In this document: piece by piece, positions 37,112 to 45,946 of the stretch
Numbering within the stretch: the stretch's first letter is position 1
How the letters are laid out: each line of letters begins with the position of its first letter
Origin: Candidatus Opimibacter iunctus
GTDB lineage: Bacteria; Bacteroidota; Bacteroidia; Chitinophagales; Saprospiraceae
DNA: 64,000 nucleotides
Reading direction: 5' to 3'
NCBI GenBank assembly: GCA_016716665.1
Contig: JADJVH010000007.1
Coordinates: 186,001 to 250,000, forward strand
The notes under the pieces: generated by a model
What the model saw: only the letters and a program-made list of their open reading frames with translations
What the model was told of the DNA's origin: nothing
Database searches by the model: none
Position numbers and translations under genes: made by a program

Positions 37112-39541
37112 TTACTCAATGCTGAAGGCTCTTGCAGCCTCTTTTTCAAGGTCCAGGTATTGTTCCTTTCCTGTACTAACCTTTACAAAAGAGATGTTAC
37201 CTCCCTTAAACTCACCGGGTGATGAGTAAAGCTTGCTCACCGGGTCCCCGCTATCAAAGCCGACACACAAGCCATCCCCGACAAGGGTGAACTTACCTAC
37301 CTGTGCAGTCATCGGGCCTTTGGCCACTTCCTTGTCATTGATATACAATTTGGCAGTTCCCATCGACTCCCCATGTGCACCGGCTTTCTCTTTAGTAAAC
37401 TCCATTCCAAAGGTGTATTTGCCCGGTTTGATAGCCGTGGAGACTAATTGCTGCTCCGTAATACCAAGGAAATTATATACATAGTAAAGTTTATGATCCT
37501 TGATAAATAAGCTATGTCCGCCAAATCTGGAGCCGTGTGCAAAAATGACTCCGGAAGCATTGGCATCAGTGATGTCTACATTGGAAACAATCTTGAAAGA
37601 TTTACCTCTGATATTTACAGCAACGGCTTCAGGTACGGCACTTGTATGCGGATAATAGGCATAGATATCTTTCGGTGCCTCTTCAGTCGGCCGCTCAATG
37701 TTAAGGATTTCAGTAGCGGAGCGGTCATCCAATGGATAAGCATTGTTTTTCTTAGCTTCCTCATCATAGAGTTTCTTCAAAGCTTCCAGTTTTTCAGGAT
37801 TTTCACTCGCAAGGTCATGAGACTCTGAACGGTCCACATCTACATGATACAACTCCCATTTGTCCTGGTCAAAGTGGCCTTTACTGGTAAGCGGAGAATG
37901 CACAGCAACTGCTTTCCAGCCATCCTGCCAAATGGCACGGGTACCCAGCATTGTATAATACTGTACATGCTTTTGGGTCGGATCATCCGGCTTGGCATCA
38001 AAGCTATATTTCATCGAAACACCCGAAAGCGGATATTGCTCTACACCATTGTATACTTTCGGCATTTCCAATCCGCATATTTCGAGGATGGTTGGCACGA
38101 TGTCTACAGCATGGTGATATTGGTTACGCACTTCACCACGTGCCTTGATGCCTTTGGGCCATGAAATGACTAAAGGACACTCTGTACCACCGGCGTAATT
38201 TGAATAGCGTTTGAACATCTTAAATGGGGTAGATAAGGCAGCAGCCCATCCTGTAGGATAGTGCTCATAGGTATCCGGACCTCCCAAATCATCAATTAAC
38301 TTCATATTCTCCGCGAGATCATCCGGGAAGCCATTGAAGAATTTGTTTTCATTGACAGAACCATTAGGACTGCCTTCTCCTGAAGCTCCGTTATCTGAAG
38401 CATACATGATAATGGTATTCTCATATTGGCCGGTTTGTTTCAGGTAATCGATGATACGACCGATCTGTGCATCGGTATATTCTGAAAATGCGGCGTACAC
38501 TTCGCAAAGGCGGGAGAACAGTTTCTTTTCGTCTGGAGTGAGGCTCTCCCAGGGGCGCACAAAGTCACCAGGCGCTGCCTGATCTTCAGGCATCGGATTG
38601 AAATCAGTGAGCTTCGTGTCTTTTGGTAAGATACCTCTCTCGATCATACGAGGCAGTACCCATTTGCGATAAGCATCATATCCGTCATCAAATTTGCCTT
38701 TGTACTTAGCTATGTAATCCTTGGGGGCCTGGTGTGGTGCATGATTCGCTCCAGGGCAATACCACATGTACCAGGGTTTAGATGGATTGGCAGATTTTTG
38801 ATCGCCTATCATCTTGATCGCCTGGTCAGCAAGATCTTTGGAGAGGTGATAGCCTTTTTCAGGACCATAAGGCTGTTCGATAGCATGGTTATCTTCTGTC
38901 AGGTCAGGATAGAATTGATTTGTTTCTCCACCTATAAATCCATAGAACCGGTCATAGCCTTGTTGCAAAGGCCATTGGCTCTTGTTGGCTCCGGCCGAAA
39001 GATCAGTCTCAGGTACATTGTGGTCCTTTCCTAGCCAGAAAGTACTCCAGCCATTATCGTTGAGTATCTGCGCCATCGTGACGGCTTGTGGAGGCAGTTG
39101 GCAACTATAACCCGGAAATCCATTGGCACCTTCTGTAATAGCGCCCATGCCGTTGAGGTTGTGATTGCGACCTGTATTGATACATGACCTTGTCGGCGAA
39201 CAAAGTGCCACGGTATGCCATTGGGTATACGTTAAACCATCTGCTGCCAGCTTATCTAATGTTGGCATGTTGATCCTTCCTCCATATGGTGACCAGGCAG
39301 CAAGGCCTGTATCGTCATAGAGGATAAACAGGATATTCGGGGAGCCTTCAGGCGCTTTTTTGCGGATGTAAGGTGCCCAGTCGGGCTTCGAATCGCGGAC
39401 ATCAAGTTTGATTTCGCCGTTGAAGCCGGATTTTGTTTGTTCTGTAGTTGGATCCGTTTGTTTCGGTTGATTACAACTGATCACAAACAAAGTCATGAAA
39501 GCAAGTAAGAGTGGAAAGCGTTGAAAGTTGTGCGAGAGCAT
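37112..39541 (-). CDS. Arylsulfatase, lipoprotein
   Basis: An 809-residue type I sulfatase. Its lipoprotein signal has Cys23 (LFVISCNQ). Metal residues D76-D77 (LFILYDDTG) and the sulfatase signature CSPTR with Cys114 (formylglycine site) and Arg118 are present, followed by GRNHNLNGMG. The alkaline-phosphatase-like core runs to about 600 and a beta-sandwich C-terminal domain (about 620-800) follows. It hydrolyses sulfate esters after Cys is converted to formylglycine; the maturase is not in this window. A dyad lies 207 bp upstream. Paralogue of the protein at 41061-43403. Confidence 0.92.
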   Translation of the reverse strand: MLSHNFQRFPLLLAFMTLFVISCNQPKQTDPTTEQTKSGFNGEIKLDVRDSKPDWAPYIRKKAPEGSPNILFILYDDTGLAAWSPYGGRINMPTLDKLAADGLTYTQWHTVALCSPTRSCINTGRNHNLNGMGAITEGANGFPGYSCQLPPQAVTMAQILNDNGWSTFWLGKDHNVPETDLSAGANKSQWPLQQGYDRFYGFIGGETNQFYPDLTEDNHAIEQPYGPEKGYHLSKDLADQAIKMIGDQKSANPSKPWYMWYCPGANHAPHQAPKDYIAKYKGKFDDGYDAYRKWVLPRMIERGILPKDTKLTDFNPMPEDQAAPGDFVRPWESLTPDEKKLFSRLCEVYAAFSEYTDAQIGRIIDYLKQTGQYENTIIMYASDNGASGEGSPNGSVNENKFFNGFPDDLAENMKLIDDLGGPDTYEHYPTGWAAALSTPFKMFKRYSNYAGGTECPLVISWPKGIKARGEVRNQYHHAVDIVPTILEICGLEMPKVYNGVEQYPLSGVSMKYSFDAKPDDPTQKHVQYYTMLGTRAIWQDGWKAVAVHSPLTSKGHFDQDKWELYHVDVDRSESHDLASENPEKLEALKKLYDEEAKKNNAYPLDDRSATEILNIERPTEEAPKDIYAYYPHTSAVPEAVAVNIRGKSFKIVSNVDITDANASGVIFAHGSRFGGHSLFIKDHKLYYVYNFLGITEQQLVSTAIKPGKYTFGMEFTKEKAGAHGESMGTAKLYINDKEVAKGPMTAQVGKFTLVGDGLCVGFDSGDPVSKLYSSPGEFKGGNISFVKVSTGKEQYLDLEKEAARAFSIE

Positions 39542-39747
39542 GTGGATCGGGATTTAGATTAATAGAATTTTATTTCGGGTAATTCAGTTGGTGAGGATTG
39601 CCTGAGAAAGTCTGTTGAGCCTTTACATTACAAGGGAGAAGAGGATTTTAGATAAAAACCTTCAGCAGCAATGTAATGAAAAATTGCTTCTAATTGTTTT
39701 CAGGTTGTCAAATTTAGGCAGCCTATTGCAGTTAAAGGCAAAATGGC

Positions 39748-39767
39748 TTGTAGTTTCTCTACTACAA
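39748..39767 (-). promoter_or_regulatory. KTGTAG-N8-CTACAM dyad, site 4 (first sulfatase)
   Basis: Perfect dyad TTGTAG-TTTCTCTA-CTACAA, 207 bp before the sulfatase start. Outside it CAAAATGG (39739-39746) pairs with CCATTTTG (39769-39776), making a 38-bp imperfect palindrome. Confidence 0.65.
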
Positions 39768-39811
39768 ACCATTTTGTACAAGTAAAATTGTTGATTTCCT
39801 GCGGGCAAATG

Positions 39812-39845
39812 AAAATAAGGCCACCAAAAACGGTAGCCTTATTTT
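39812..39845 (-). terminator. Intrinsic terminator of the SnoaL-like gene
   Basis: AAAATAAGGCCACC (39812-39825) pairs, with one mismatch, with GGTAGCCTTATTTT (39832-39845). On the minus strand it ends in a T-rich tail, 22 nt after the stop codon. Confidence 0.8.
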
Positions 39846-39866
39846 GAATCATAAAACCGGTCATCT

Positions 39867-40367
39867 TTACTCAGTAGCAGCGGGTGCCACGATCTTATAG
39901 CCCAGTTGCCGCAGTGCATCGGCTTCATTATAAAAAGTTATACTTCTGATGATCTTGCCGTTTTCTATCAGGTAATTGGTGTTGGCCCAGAGGGTCACAT
40001 TGCCGCCGTTCTGATATTCAATGGCTAACTCCGCCCAATTGCCAACCCAGTTTCCTTTGTTATCTCCATCTGCAATATAGACGGCCGCACTTTTAGAGCG
40101 GTTGTAATGAATTTTCTTATATAAGTTGGCGACATTGGCTTTCCAGTTTTCAACGGCCTCTTTTTTATAGATGGTATCACCATAAGAGGGGCCCATGCCC
40201 ATGTAATCATCAGCAAGGTAATTGCCCATACCTTCAAAATCCATGTTTTCCACAGACTGGATATATTTATTGACCAGGTCAATATTTTCTTTATTCACTT
40301 TGTCGGCTGTATTTGTGCAGCCCCATAGGCCAATACTTATTGCCGCAAACAGCATCAGATGTTTCAT
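39867..40367 (-). CDS. SnoaL-like (NTF2-fold) lipoprotein
   Basis: The 166-residue lipoprotein has its cysteine in LWGCTNTA (residue 17). A SnoaL/DUF4440-type NTF2 fold follows (about 28-155, LVNKYIQSVENMDFEGMGNYLADDYMGMGP). The fold forms a small-molecule pocket used by isomerases, dehydratases and binding proteins; no catalytic assignment can be made. It sits between two sulfatases and has its own terminator. Confidence 0.82.
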   Translation of the reverse strand: MKHLMLFAAISIGLWGCTNTADKVNKENIDLVNKYIQSVENMDFEGMGNYLADDYMGMGPSYGDTIYKKEAVENWKANVANLYKKIHYNRSKSAAVYIADGDNKGNWVGNWAELAIEYQNGGNVTLWANTNYLIENGKIIRSITFYNEADALRQLGYKIVAPAATE

Positions 40368-40445
40368 GATTATTATTTTTTGAATTTATTTTGAAAGCGA
40401 TTCAACATGTTTTTTTACGGTACGAATGAAAAGGCGATTAGCGTA

Positions 40446-41003
40446 TCACTTGATCGTGTATCCTTTGCCTTCAATACATACACTAAATGCTTTCGTGAAG
40501 CTGTCTTTCATTTCCTGCTCTTTAGCGGTAGCACTCGCCTGTGATTGCTGGTTTGCCTGTGCCTGGGCTTGCTGGCCCTGGCGCCTGCCGGAAACGCCTC
40601 CGACGACTGCGCCAACAGCCGCCCCTTCACCTGCATCACCCGTGATGGCACCAATGGCTGCTCCTGCTGCTGCACCTTTAGCTGCACCACGCACTGCTCC
40701 GCCTGTAGGGCCTGACTGTACGGGAGCCGCTTCCACCTTTGGAAGGTTTAGCGGATCGATACCGGATTGGGCTACTGCCCAATTGTAGCATTCAAATTCA
40801 TCTTTTTTCTGTTGTGACTGGCTTTGTCCTTTGGATGGATATACATACAACTTCATCGCTTGTGAGATCTGGTTGTAAGTCATTTTTGACGTATCCGGAA
40901 CAGTGGGTGGAGCGGTTTGCGCAAAAGTGACCTGGGTAATAGCCAGGAAAGCAGCCAGGAAGGCTAGCCTGGTCATTTTGTTCAATACAGAATATGGTTT
41001 CAT
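40446..41003 (-). CDS. Exported glycine-zipper protein
   Basis: The 185-residue product has a signal peptide (about 10-28, ending TFAQ). A Cys-containing helix follows (DEFECYNWAVAQSGIDP), then a Gly/Ala zipper (about 100-140: AAKGAAAGAAIGAITGDAGEG), a Gln/Ala/Ser-rich stretch and a terminal segment with a second Cys (SVCIEGKGYTIK). The layout matches YMGG-like glycine-zipper proteins, which insert into membranes or line the outer membrane. Located 57 nt after the second sulfatase stop on the same strand direction, upstream of the SnoaL-like gene. Confidence 0.8.
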   Translation of the reverse strand: MKPYSVLNKMTRLAFLAAFLAITQVTFAQTAPPTVPDTSKMTYNQISQAMKLYVYPSKGQSQSQQKKDEFECYNWAVAQSGIDPLNLPKVEAAPVQSGPTGGAVRGAAKGAAAGAAIGAITGDAGEGAAVGAVVGGVSGRRQGQQAQAQANQQSQASATAKEQEMKDSFTKAFSVCIEGKGYTIK

Positions 41004-41060
41004 GCTATGTTGTTTTAATCATTGTTAAATATTCCTGTACACGATATTGCATCATGCATC

Positions 41061-43403
41061 TTATTTTTTCTGTTCGATGGTCACCCTGGTGATTTTTCCA
41101 TTGAATTTTGCGGAAGCGCCATAGTCAGCAACATGGGTGCCATCATCTGTGCCTACATCGGCGAGGTCATCCACGGAGAATATGCCAGGTTGTGTTTTTT
41201 CAATCCTGCCTTCTGCTGCCTTTTTACCATTTACAGAAATGGTCCCGACGCCTCCTTTCCCCTGGCCATCGCCATCGTATTTGAAGTCATAGGTCAATAT
41301 ATAATTTCCCGGCTTCAGGGGCTGATCAACTATGATATCTGATGAGCTGAGCCCCAGGTAGTTATAGCTAAAGGCCGGTTTTCCATTTTTCAGGTAGAAG
41401 GACAGACCACCAAATCGTCCACCCTGGCATACCAGTACGCCGTTTCCATTGGCATCCACAGCTACTTCTGCCGTAATCGTGTAAGACGTATTCCTCAGGT
41501 CAATAAAGATATCCACACCCATGCCCCGCATGCCCTCTCCATAGGTTACAGAGGTTCTGTCACCCATCACGGTTGGTCTGCCCATCAAAGCTGCATTGGT
41601 TCTTTCCAGGAGGCGATCATCGAGCGGCAGTACATGATATTTTTCTGCCTCTTTCATAAAGAGCTTCTGCATATCCTTCAATTTCTTTTCGTTTTGTGCA
41701 GCTACGTCGTTTGCGAGACTGAAATCAACATTGGAATTATATAACTCCCATTTATCCGTCTGGAGGGTATTGAGTGGCTTTTGCCTCCAGGCTGGCCGGT
41801 GTATTGTACGGGCATACCAGCCATCCTGATAAATAGCCCGGTTGCCAAACATTTCAAAGTATTGAACCTTGTGTTGCTCATTGGCTCCGGCATTATTAAA
41901 GGAATAGGCCAGGCTGGTGCCCTCGATAGGATCTTGCTTTATGCCATGGACGGTCTTTGGTGCAGGGATTTTGGTTACTTCATAAACAGTAGGAGCGATA
42001 TCGATAACATGGCCAAATTGTGAGCGCACTTCTCCTTTGGCTTTGATCCCGGCAGGCCATTGAATGATCATGCCATTGCGGGTACCGCCAAAATCTGACG
42101 CCACTTGCTTGGTATAGGAGAAAGGCGCATCCATGGCCACCGCCCATCCTGCAGAAAAATGTGGATAGGTGCTTGCGGAACCCCATTCGTCATAATGTTT
42201 CAGCATATCAGGAACCGTTTCAGGCACGCTGTTGAAGTACGTCATTTCACTATACATCCCATTCATCTGGCCTTCAGCACTTGCTCCATTATCGCCGGCA
42301 ATAAAGATGATAATCGTATTATCTAATTCGCCTAATTGCTGAATCGCGGAGATAAGCCTTCCGGCTTCATAATCCGTTTGTTCGGCAAAGCCGGCATATA
42401 CCTCCATCTGGCGGGCAAACAATTTCTTTTCATCCGCAGTGAGCTTGTCCCAGTCTTTGATGTCGGCAGGCTTAGGGGCAAGCTTCGTATCAGCGGGTAC
42501 AATGCCTAGTTTTTTCTGGCGTTCCAGTGTCTGTTCCCTGATCTTATCCCAACCCTGGTCAAATTTGCCTTTATACTTTTCAATCCATTCTTTTGGTACA
42601 TGATGCGGTGCATGGGTTGCTCCCGGAGCAAAGTACATAAAGAAGGGTTTGTCAGGAGACAATGCCCGCTGGAAGCGAACCCAGGAAATGGCCTGGTTGG
42701 TCATATCAGTAGTGAAATGGTAGTTAGGATCCTCCGGTGTTTCTACCAGGGTTACTCCATCGTAAATGAGCGGAGCCCATTGATTGGTTTCACCCCCTAT
42801 GAACCCATAGAACTTTTCAAAACCGGATCGCGTAGGCCAGCGGTCCTGTGGACCTGAATTAGAGATTTCCCATGGTGGTGTTTCATGGTATTTTCCGAAT
42901 GCTGCGGTATTGTATCCGTTTTGCCGCAATACTTCTGCCATAGGCGTGATGGATTGAGGCCTTACGCCTGTATTTCCCGGAAAGGTTGTTGCCGCTTCTG
43001 TAATACATCCCATATTGTTACTGTGATGATTATATCCGGTCAGCAAAGCCACATGTGTTGGTGAGCAAAGGGAAGTGGTATGAAACCGGTTGTACTTTAC
43101 CCCATTGCCCGCAAGTTTGTCCATCGTCGGAGTGGTCACAGGTCCTCCAAATGCTTCAGACACACCAAACCCCATGTCATCAATGAGAATCACCACGACA
43201 TTAGGTGCACCCGCAGGGGCTTTGACATCAAACCTCGGCGGTGCGGTAGCGTTGCGAACATCAAGTTCTGTATAGGTCTTGCGCACTGGCTCTTTGATAG
43301 GGAGAGAGGTGCGATCCAACTCCTGTCCTGAAATATGGCCAAAAACAAACATAGCCGCTATGGCTAAAATCCATTTTGAAAGGTTGGTTGATATCGATTT
43401 CAT
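41061..43403 (-). CDS. Sulfatase-family protein with altered signature (CSPTH)
   Basis: A 780-residue exported protein (signal peptide about 1-26, GHISGQ). The alkaline-phosphatase-like core has metal residues D75-D76 (VILIDDMGFG) and a sulfatase signature that reads CSPTH (C113, H117) where the family has CxPxR, then GYNHHSNNMG. A C-terminal beta-sandwich domain resembles that of the paralogue at 37112. The missing Arg normally contacts formylglycine and is part of the maturase recognition motif, so activity may be lost, reduced or altered. The rest of the core, including downstream metal ligands (AGDNGASAEG), looks intact. No KTGTAG dyad was seen upstream; a TGA-N6-TCA dyad is at 43457. Confidence 0.9.
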   Translation of the reverse strand: MKSISTNLSKWILAIAAMFVFGHISGQELDRTSLPIKEPVRKTYTELDVRNATAPPRFDVKAPAGAPNVVVILIDDMGFGVSEAFGGPVTTPTMDKLAGNGVKYNRFHTTSLCSPTHVALLTGYNHHSNNMGCITEAATTFPGNTGVRPQSITPMAEVLRQNGYNTAAFGKYHETPPWEISNSGPQDRWPTRSGFEKFYGFIGGETNQWAPLIYDGVTLVETPEDPNYHFTTDMTNQAISWVRFQRALSPDKPFFMYFAPGATHAPHHVPKEWIEKYKGKFDQGWDKIREQTLERQKKLGIVPADTKLAPKPADIKDWDKLTADEKKLFARQMEVYAGFAEQTDYEAGRLISAIQQLGELDNTIIIFIAGDNGASAEGQMNGMYSEMTYFNSVPETVPDMLKHYDEWGSASTYPHFSAGWAVAMDAPFSYTKQVASDFGGTRNGMIIQWPAGIKAKGEVRSQFGHVIDIAPTVYEVTKIPAPKTVHGIKQDPIEGTSLAYSFNNAGANEQHKVQYFEMFGNRAIYQDGWYARTIHRPAWRQKPLNTLQTDKWELYNSNVDFSLANDVAAQNEKKLKDMQKLFMKEAEKYHVLPLDDRLLERTNAALMGRPTVMGDRTSVTYGEGMRGMGVDIFIDLRNTSYTITAEVAVDANGNGVLVCQGGRFGGLSFYLKNGKPAFSYNYLGLSSSDIIVDQPLKPGNYILTYDFKYDGDGQGKGGVGTISVNGKKAAEGRIEKTQPGIFSVDDLADVGTDDGTHVADYGASAKFNGKITRVTIEQKK

Positions 43404-43456
43404 GTTTAAGTTTTTATGATAGCAGGTAAAGCTATTACTTCTTTGGATGAAGGTTT

Positions 43457-43470
43457 ATGACCATTGTCAT
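43457..43470. promoter_or_regulatory. Crp/Fnr-like dyad between divergent genes
   Basis: ATGAC-CATT-GTCAT is a perfect 5-bp dyad of the TGA-N6-TCA form, 54 nt upstream of the second sulfatase start. The surrounding 43440-43580 contains further ATGAC/GTCAT half-sites. The gap is shared with the divergent heme-c gene at 43614. Tentative. Confidence 0.35.
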
Positions 43471-43613
43471 CTAATGACATGATCATAATTTAAAAAACGA
43501 TTTTCAAGCTATTACAAAGCAATGATCTTCATGACCCAAAGACATGATTCTGGTCATATGATTCTTCCTCCAAAAGGTCTAGCTTAATCGGGTATTTAAA
43601 AAGTTCATTTATT

Positions 43614-44093
43614 ATGAGAGCGAATCCAATATGTCCAATCCATAATCACCATTTACTGCTGCTGTGCTTTTCAGGGTTTTTACTTTTGATGGCCTGTAAG
43701 AATGAATCTCGTGGATTTGTACTGCCTGCCGGAGATATTGAGACAGGAAAGCAGTTGTTTACAACGCTATATTGTACAGATTGTCATAGTATCGGAGATA
43801 TCAAGTGGGCCGGAAATGAAAATACGGGGGCGCCGCAGGTGAAACTGGGTGGAGAAGTGACGTCTCTGAAGACGTACGGTGAACTTGTAACTTCTGTTAT
43901 CAATCCTTCCCATAAGATTTCACAACGGAACCAGCTTACTGATCAACAACTGACAGCCCCTGAGGGATCATCCCTGATGGAGACCAAATGTTATAATGAT
44001 GTCATGACGGTGCAACAACTCGTAGACATTGTTGCCTTCCTGCAGTCAAAGTACCAACTTGTAATGCCGACTAATCCGTATCCTTATAAATAG
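43614..44093 (+). CDS. c-type cytochrome lipoprotein
   Basis: The 159-residue exported protein has a hydrophobic signal ending LLLMACKNES, a likely lipobox with Cys at about residue 29. A single heme-c motif CTDCH (TLYCTDCHSIGD) follows GKQLFTT, the standard start of a class I cytochrome c domain. A Met-containing segment (SLMETKCYNDVMTV) is a candidate for the sixth ligand. It likely carries electrons at the membrane. The Tyr/Trp-rich protein gene begins 81 nt downstream on the same strand. Confidence 0.85.
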   Translation: MRANPICPIHNHHLLLLCFSGFLLLMACKNESRGFVLPAGDIETGKQLFTTLYCTDCHSIGDIKWAGNENTGAPQVKLGGEVTSLKTYGELVTSVINPSHKISQRNQLTDQQLTAPEGSSLMETKCYNDVMTVQQLVDIVAFLQSKYQLVMPTNPYPYK

Positions 44094-44174
44094 TGCGGCG
44101 GCATTAATCGTATTTGAAAATTATTCAGCAGTCCATTCGCGGTGTATCCGGGAATCTTTTTCAAACCAATAGCT

Positions 44175-45782
44175 ATGAAAAAGCAAATTATTTCCATTGG
44201 TGTATTCCTTGGTTTTTTCGGCATGCTGGGTTTTGCCCAAAACACCAGCGTCCTTTCAAATTTGCCGGAGGACGAGCAGAGCACCATTGAAGCCATAGCC
44301 CTCTATCCTCAACAGGAGCGAGCTGCTTTGCTCGAGGCCTCCCTTCATCCGGAGATACTAGTGCGTATGGAAAATATCCGGAAGAATACCGAGGAACAGT
44401 TTAAGGAGAAGGTAAAAACGTTGCCTGAAGATGCACAGCGGAAAATCTATAATCTTTCACGATACCCTCAACTGATGGAGGTATTGTGCCAGGCTGATGG
44501 CCGCAGATCTAAAAAGGAGATGCAGGAATTGTTACAAGCTTATCCTGAAGAAATCCATGAGGATGCCATAGATATCAATCAAGGCTATTTTGACGAGATC
44601 AAATCGATTCAGGAGTTATATACGCAAGCCGATGATGTATTTCAAGCCATGTTGTCTTCATATCCTCAACATGTACAGGATGCTTTCTATGCGTTGTTGA
44701 AACTGCCGGCAGTGGTCTCCATTCTCACAGACAATATGAGCCTCACCGTTTTGCTGGGTGACATCTACAGCAAGCATCCGGATCAATTGACGAGGGAGCT
44801 TGATTCACTCAATGTGGTTGTGGCTGAGCAACAGGCCAGGGACTTGCAGGAGTGGAAGCAGCATCTGGAGGATAATCCGGAAGCGATGAGTGAGTATGAA
44901 CAGGCCGCTAAGGAATTTGCCGCAGATCAGGGGTATGATGATGAAGTGTATAGTGGGGAGGCACCGGCAGTAAACCCGCCACAGGTCTATGTTGATTATG
45001 TCTGGCAACCCTATCCTTATTGGTTTGGTTGGCCTTACTGGTACAGCTATCCTTGTTGGTATCCTTATCCATATTGGTATCATTGGGGGTATTACTATGG
45101 CCCTGGTGATGTCGTTTTCTTCGTGGGATTTCCTTCCAGCTTCTTTATCGGATGGACGTTTTATGACGATCATCATTTCTATCATTATCCTCACTTTACG
45201 GACCAGGTGATCAGTCACTACTATGGCCCGAGGCATTCAGGTGCTGCGGTGCAACCGGTATTGCGCAGTTTTGAAGAAGGCAGGAAATCTGCCGTGCCTG
45301 CGGATTGGTTCAAGGATCCTGAAAACAGGGTAGAGCGTATCAGGGAGTATGGCAAGTTTAAGATGGACTATGATGAAGCTGTCAGGGTGCCCGCCAATCA
45401 GACGCCACCAACGGAAAGGGAGTTTCTCAAAACCAATGCGGATAAGTATCCTACATTGAAGCCGATATTGAAGCAACCCGATCAGAAGGAATACCAGCCA
45501 AAGAAACTACGCGAATATGACCCTCTGCCAGATGGCCTGCCTGAAAAATATATTCCGAAAGAAAAAGTGATTGATAGGGAGAAGACTTCCCACCCGGAAG
45601 CAGTGGAACGTGCGAAAGAAAGCCATGAAAATACCTGGGACCGCCTGAGGCCGGCACCACAGCAGCAGCCACAGAAAGTGCCTCAACGCACAGCTCCTGC
45701 AAGGCAGCCTCCACAAAAGCAGGCACCACCACCCAGACAGACTGCTCCGCCAAAGCAATCTGCACCACCCAGGAAGAATTAG
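44175..45782 (+). CDS. Exported protein with Tyr/Trp/Pro-rich core and basic Pro/Gln-rich tail
   Basis: The 535-residue product starts at ATG 44175 (MKKQIISIGVFLGFFGMLGF) because this opens a signal peptide; the frame upstream lacks one. A helical, Glu-rich section (about 20-255) contains repeated short (L/A)xxYPQ motifs. A ~35-residue run of Tyr, Trp, Pro and Gly follows (about 275-312), then a His/Tyr-rich patch and a long basic, disordered tail of Pro, Gln, Lys and Arg (about 480-535). DUF3300-like proteins share parts of this layout. Function unknown; adjacency to a heme-c lipoprotein may matter. Confidence 0.75.
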   Translation: MKKQIISIGVFLGFFGMLGFAQNTSVLSNLPEDEQSTIEAIALYPQQERAALLEASLHPEILVRMENIRKNTEEQFKEKVKTLPEDAQRKIYNLSRYPQLMEVLCQADGRRSKKEMQELLQAYPEEIHEDAIDINQGYFDEIKSIQELYTQADDVFQAMLSSYPQHVQDAFYALLKLPAVVSILTDNMSLTVLLGDIYSKHPDQLTRELDSLNVVVAEQQARDLQEWKQHLEDNPEAMSEYEQAAKEFAADQGYDDEVYSGEAPAVNPPQVYVDYVWQPYPYWFGWPYWYSYPCWYPYPYWYHWGYYYGPGDVVFFVGFPSSFFIGWTFYDDHHFYHYPHFTDQVISHYYGPRHSGAAVQPVLRSFEEGRKSAVPADWFKDPENRVERIREYGKFKMDYDEAVRVPANQTPPTEREFLKTNADKYPTLKPILKQPDQKEYQPKKLREYDPLPDGLPEKYIPKEKVIDREKTSHPEAVERAKESHENTWDRLRPAPQQQPQKVPQRTAPARQPPQKQAPPPRQTAPPKQSAPPRKN

Positions 45783-45811
45783 TGGGTAGTTTACAGTCGG
45801 CAGTTTACAGA

Positions 45812-45930
45812 CTCACACCCACACTTCTCACGTTCTCACGTTCTCACGTTCTCACGTTCTCACACCCACACTCCCCCTCATGCCTCTTACTGTCTTACTG
45901 TCTTACTGTCTCACTGTCTCACTGTCTTAA
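45812..45930 (+). repeat. Octamer word array (TCACGTTC x4, TTACTGTC x3, TCACTGTC x2)
   Basis: Exact octamer runs separated by CACACCCACACTCC-type sequence. A ~43-nt stretch (about 45872-45914) recurs almost identically at 46855-46897, on the other side of the DUF6090 gene, in direct orientation. Confidence 0.85.
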
Positions 45931-45946
45931 TATTTGTTTACATCTG

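Larger units (their letters stand above)
39542..39866. other. Intergenic region with extended palindrome and terminator
   Basis: This 325-bp gap has no gene. It contains the terminator of the SnoaL-like gene (39812-39845), the regulatory dyad inside a longer imperfect palindrome (39739-39776), and a ~200-bp AT-rich leader for the sulfatase. Confidence 0.6.

Noticed and set aside
44805..45236. Minus-strand 143-residue frame
   Set aside because: Antisense to the Tyr/Trp-rich coding region; its Ile/Arg/Pro pattern mirrors that repeat.
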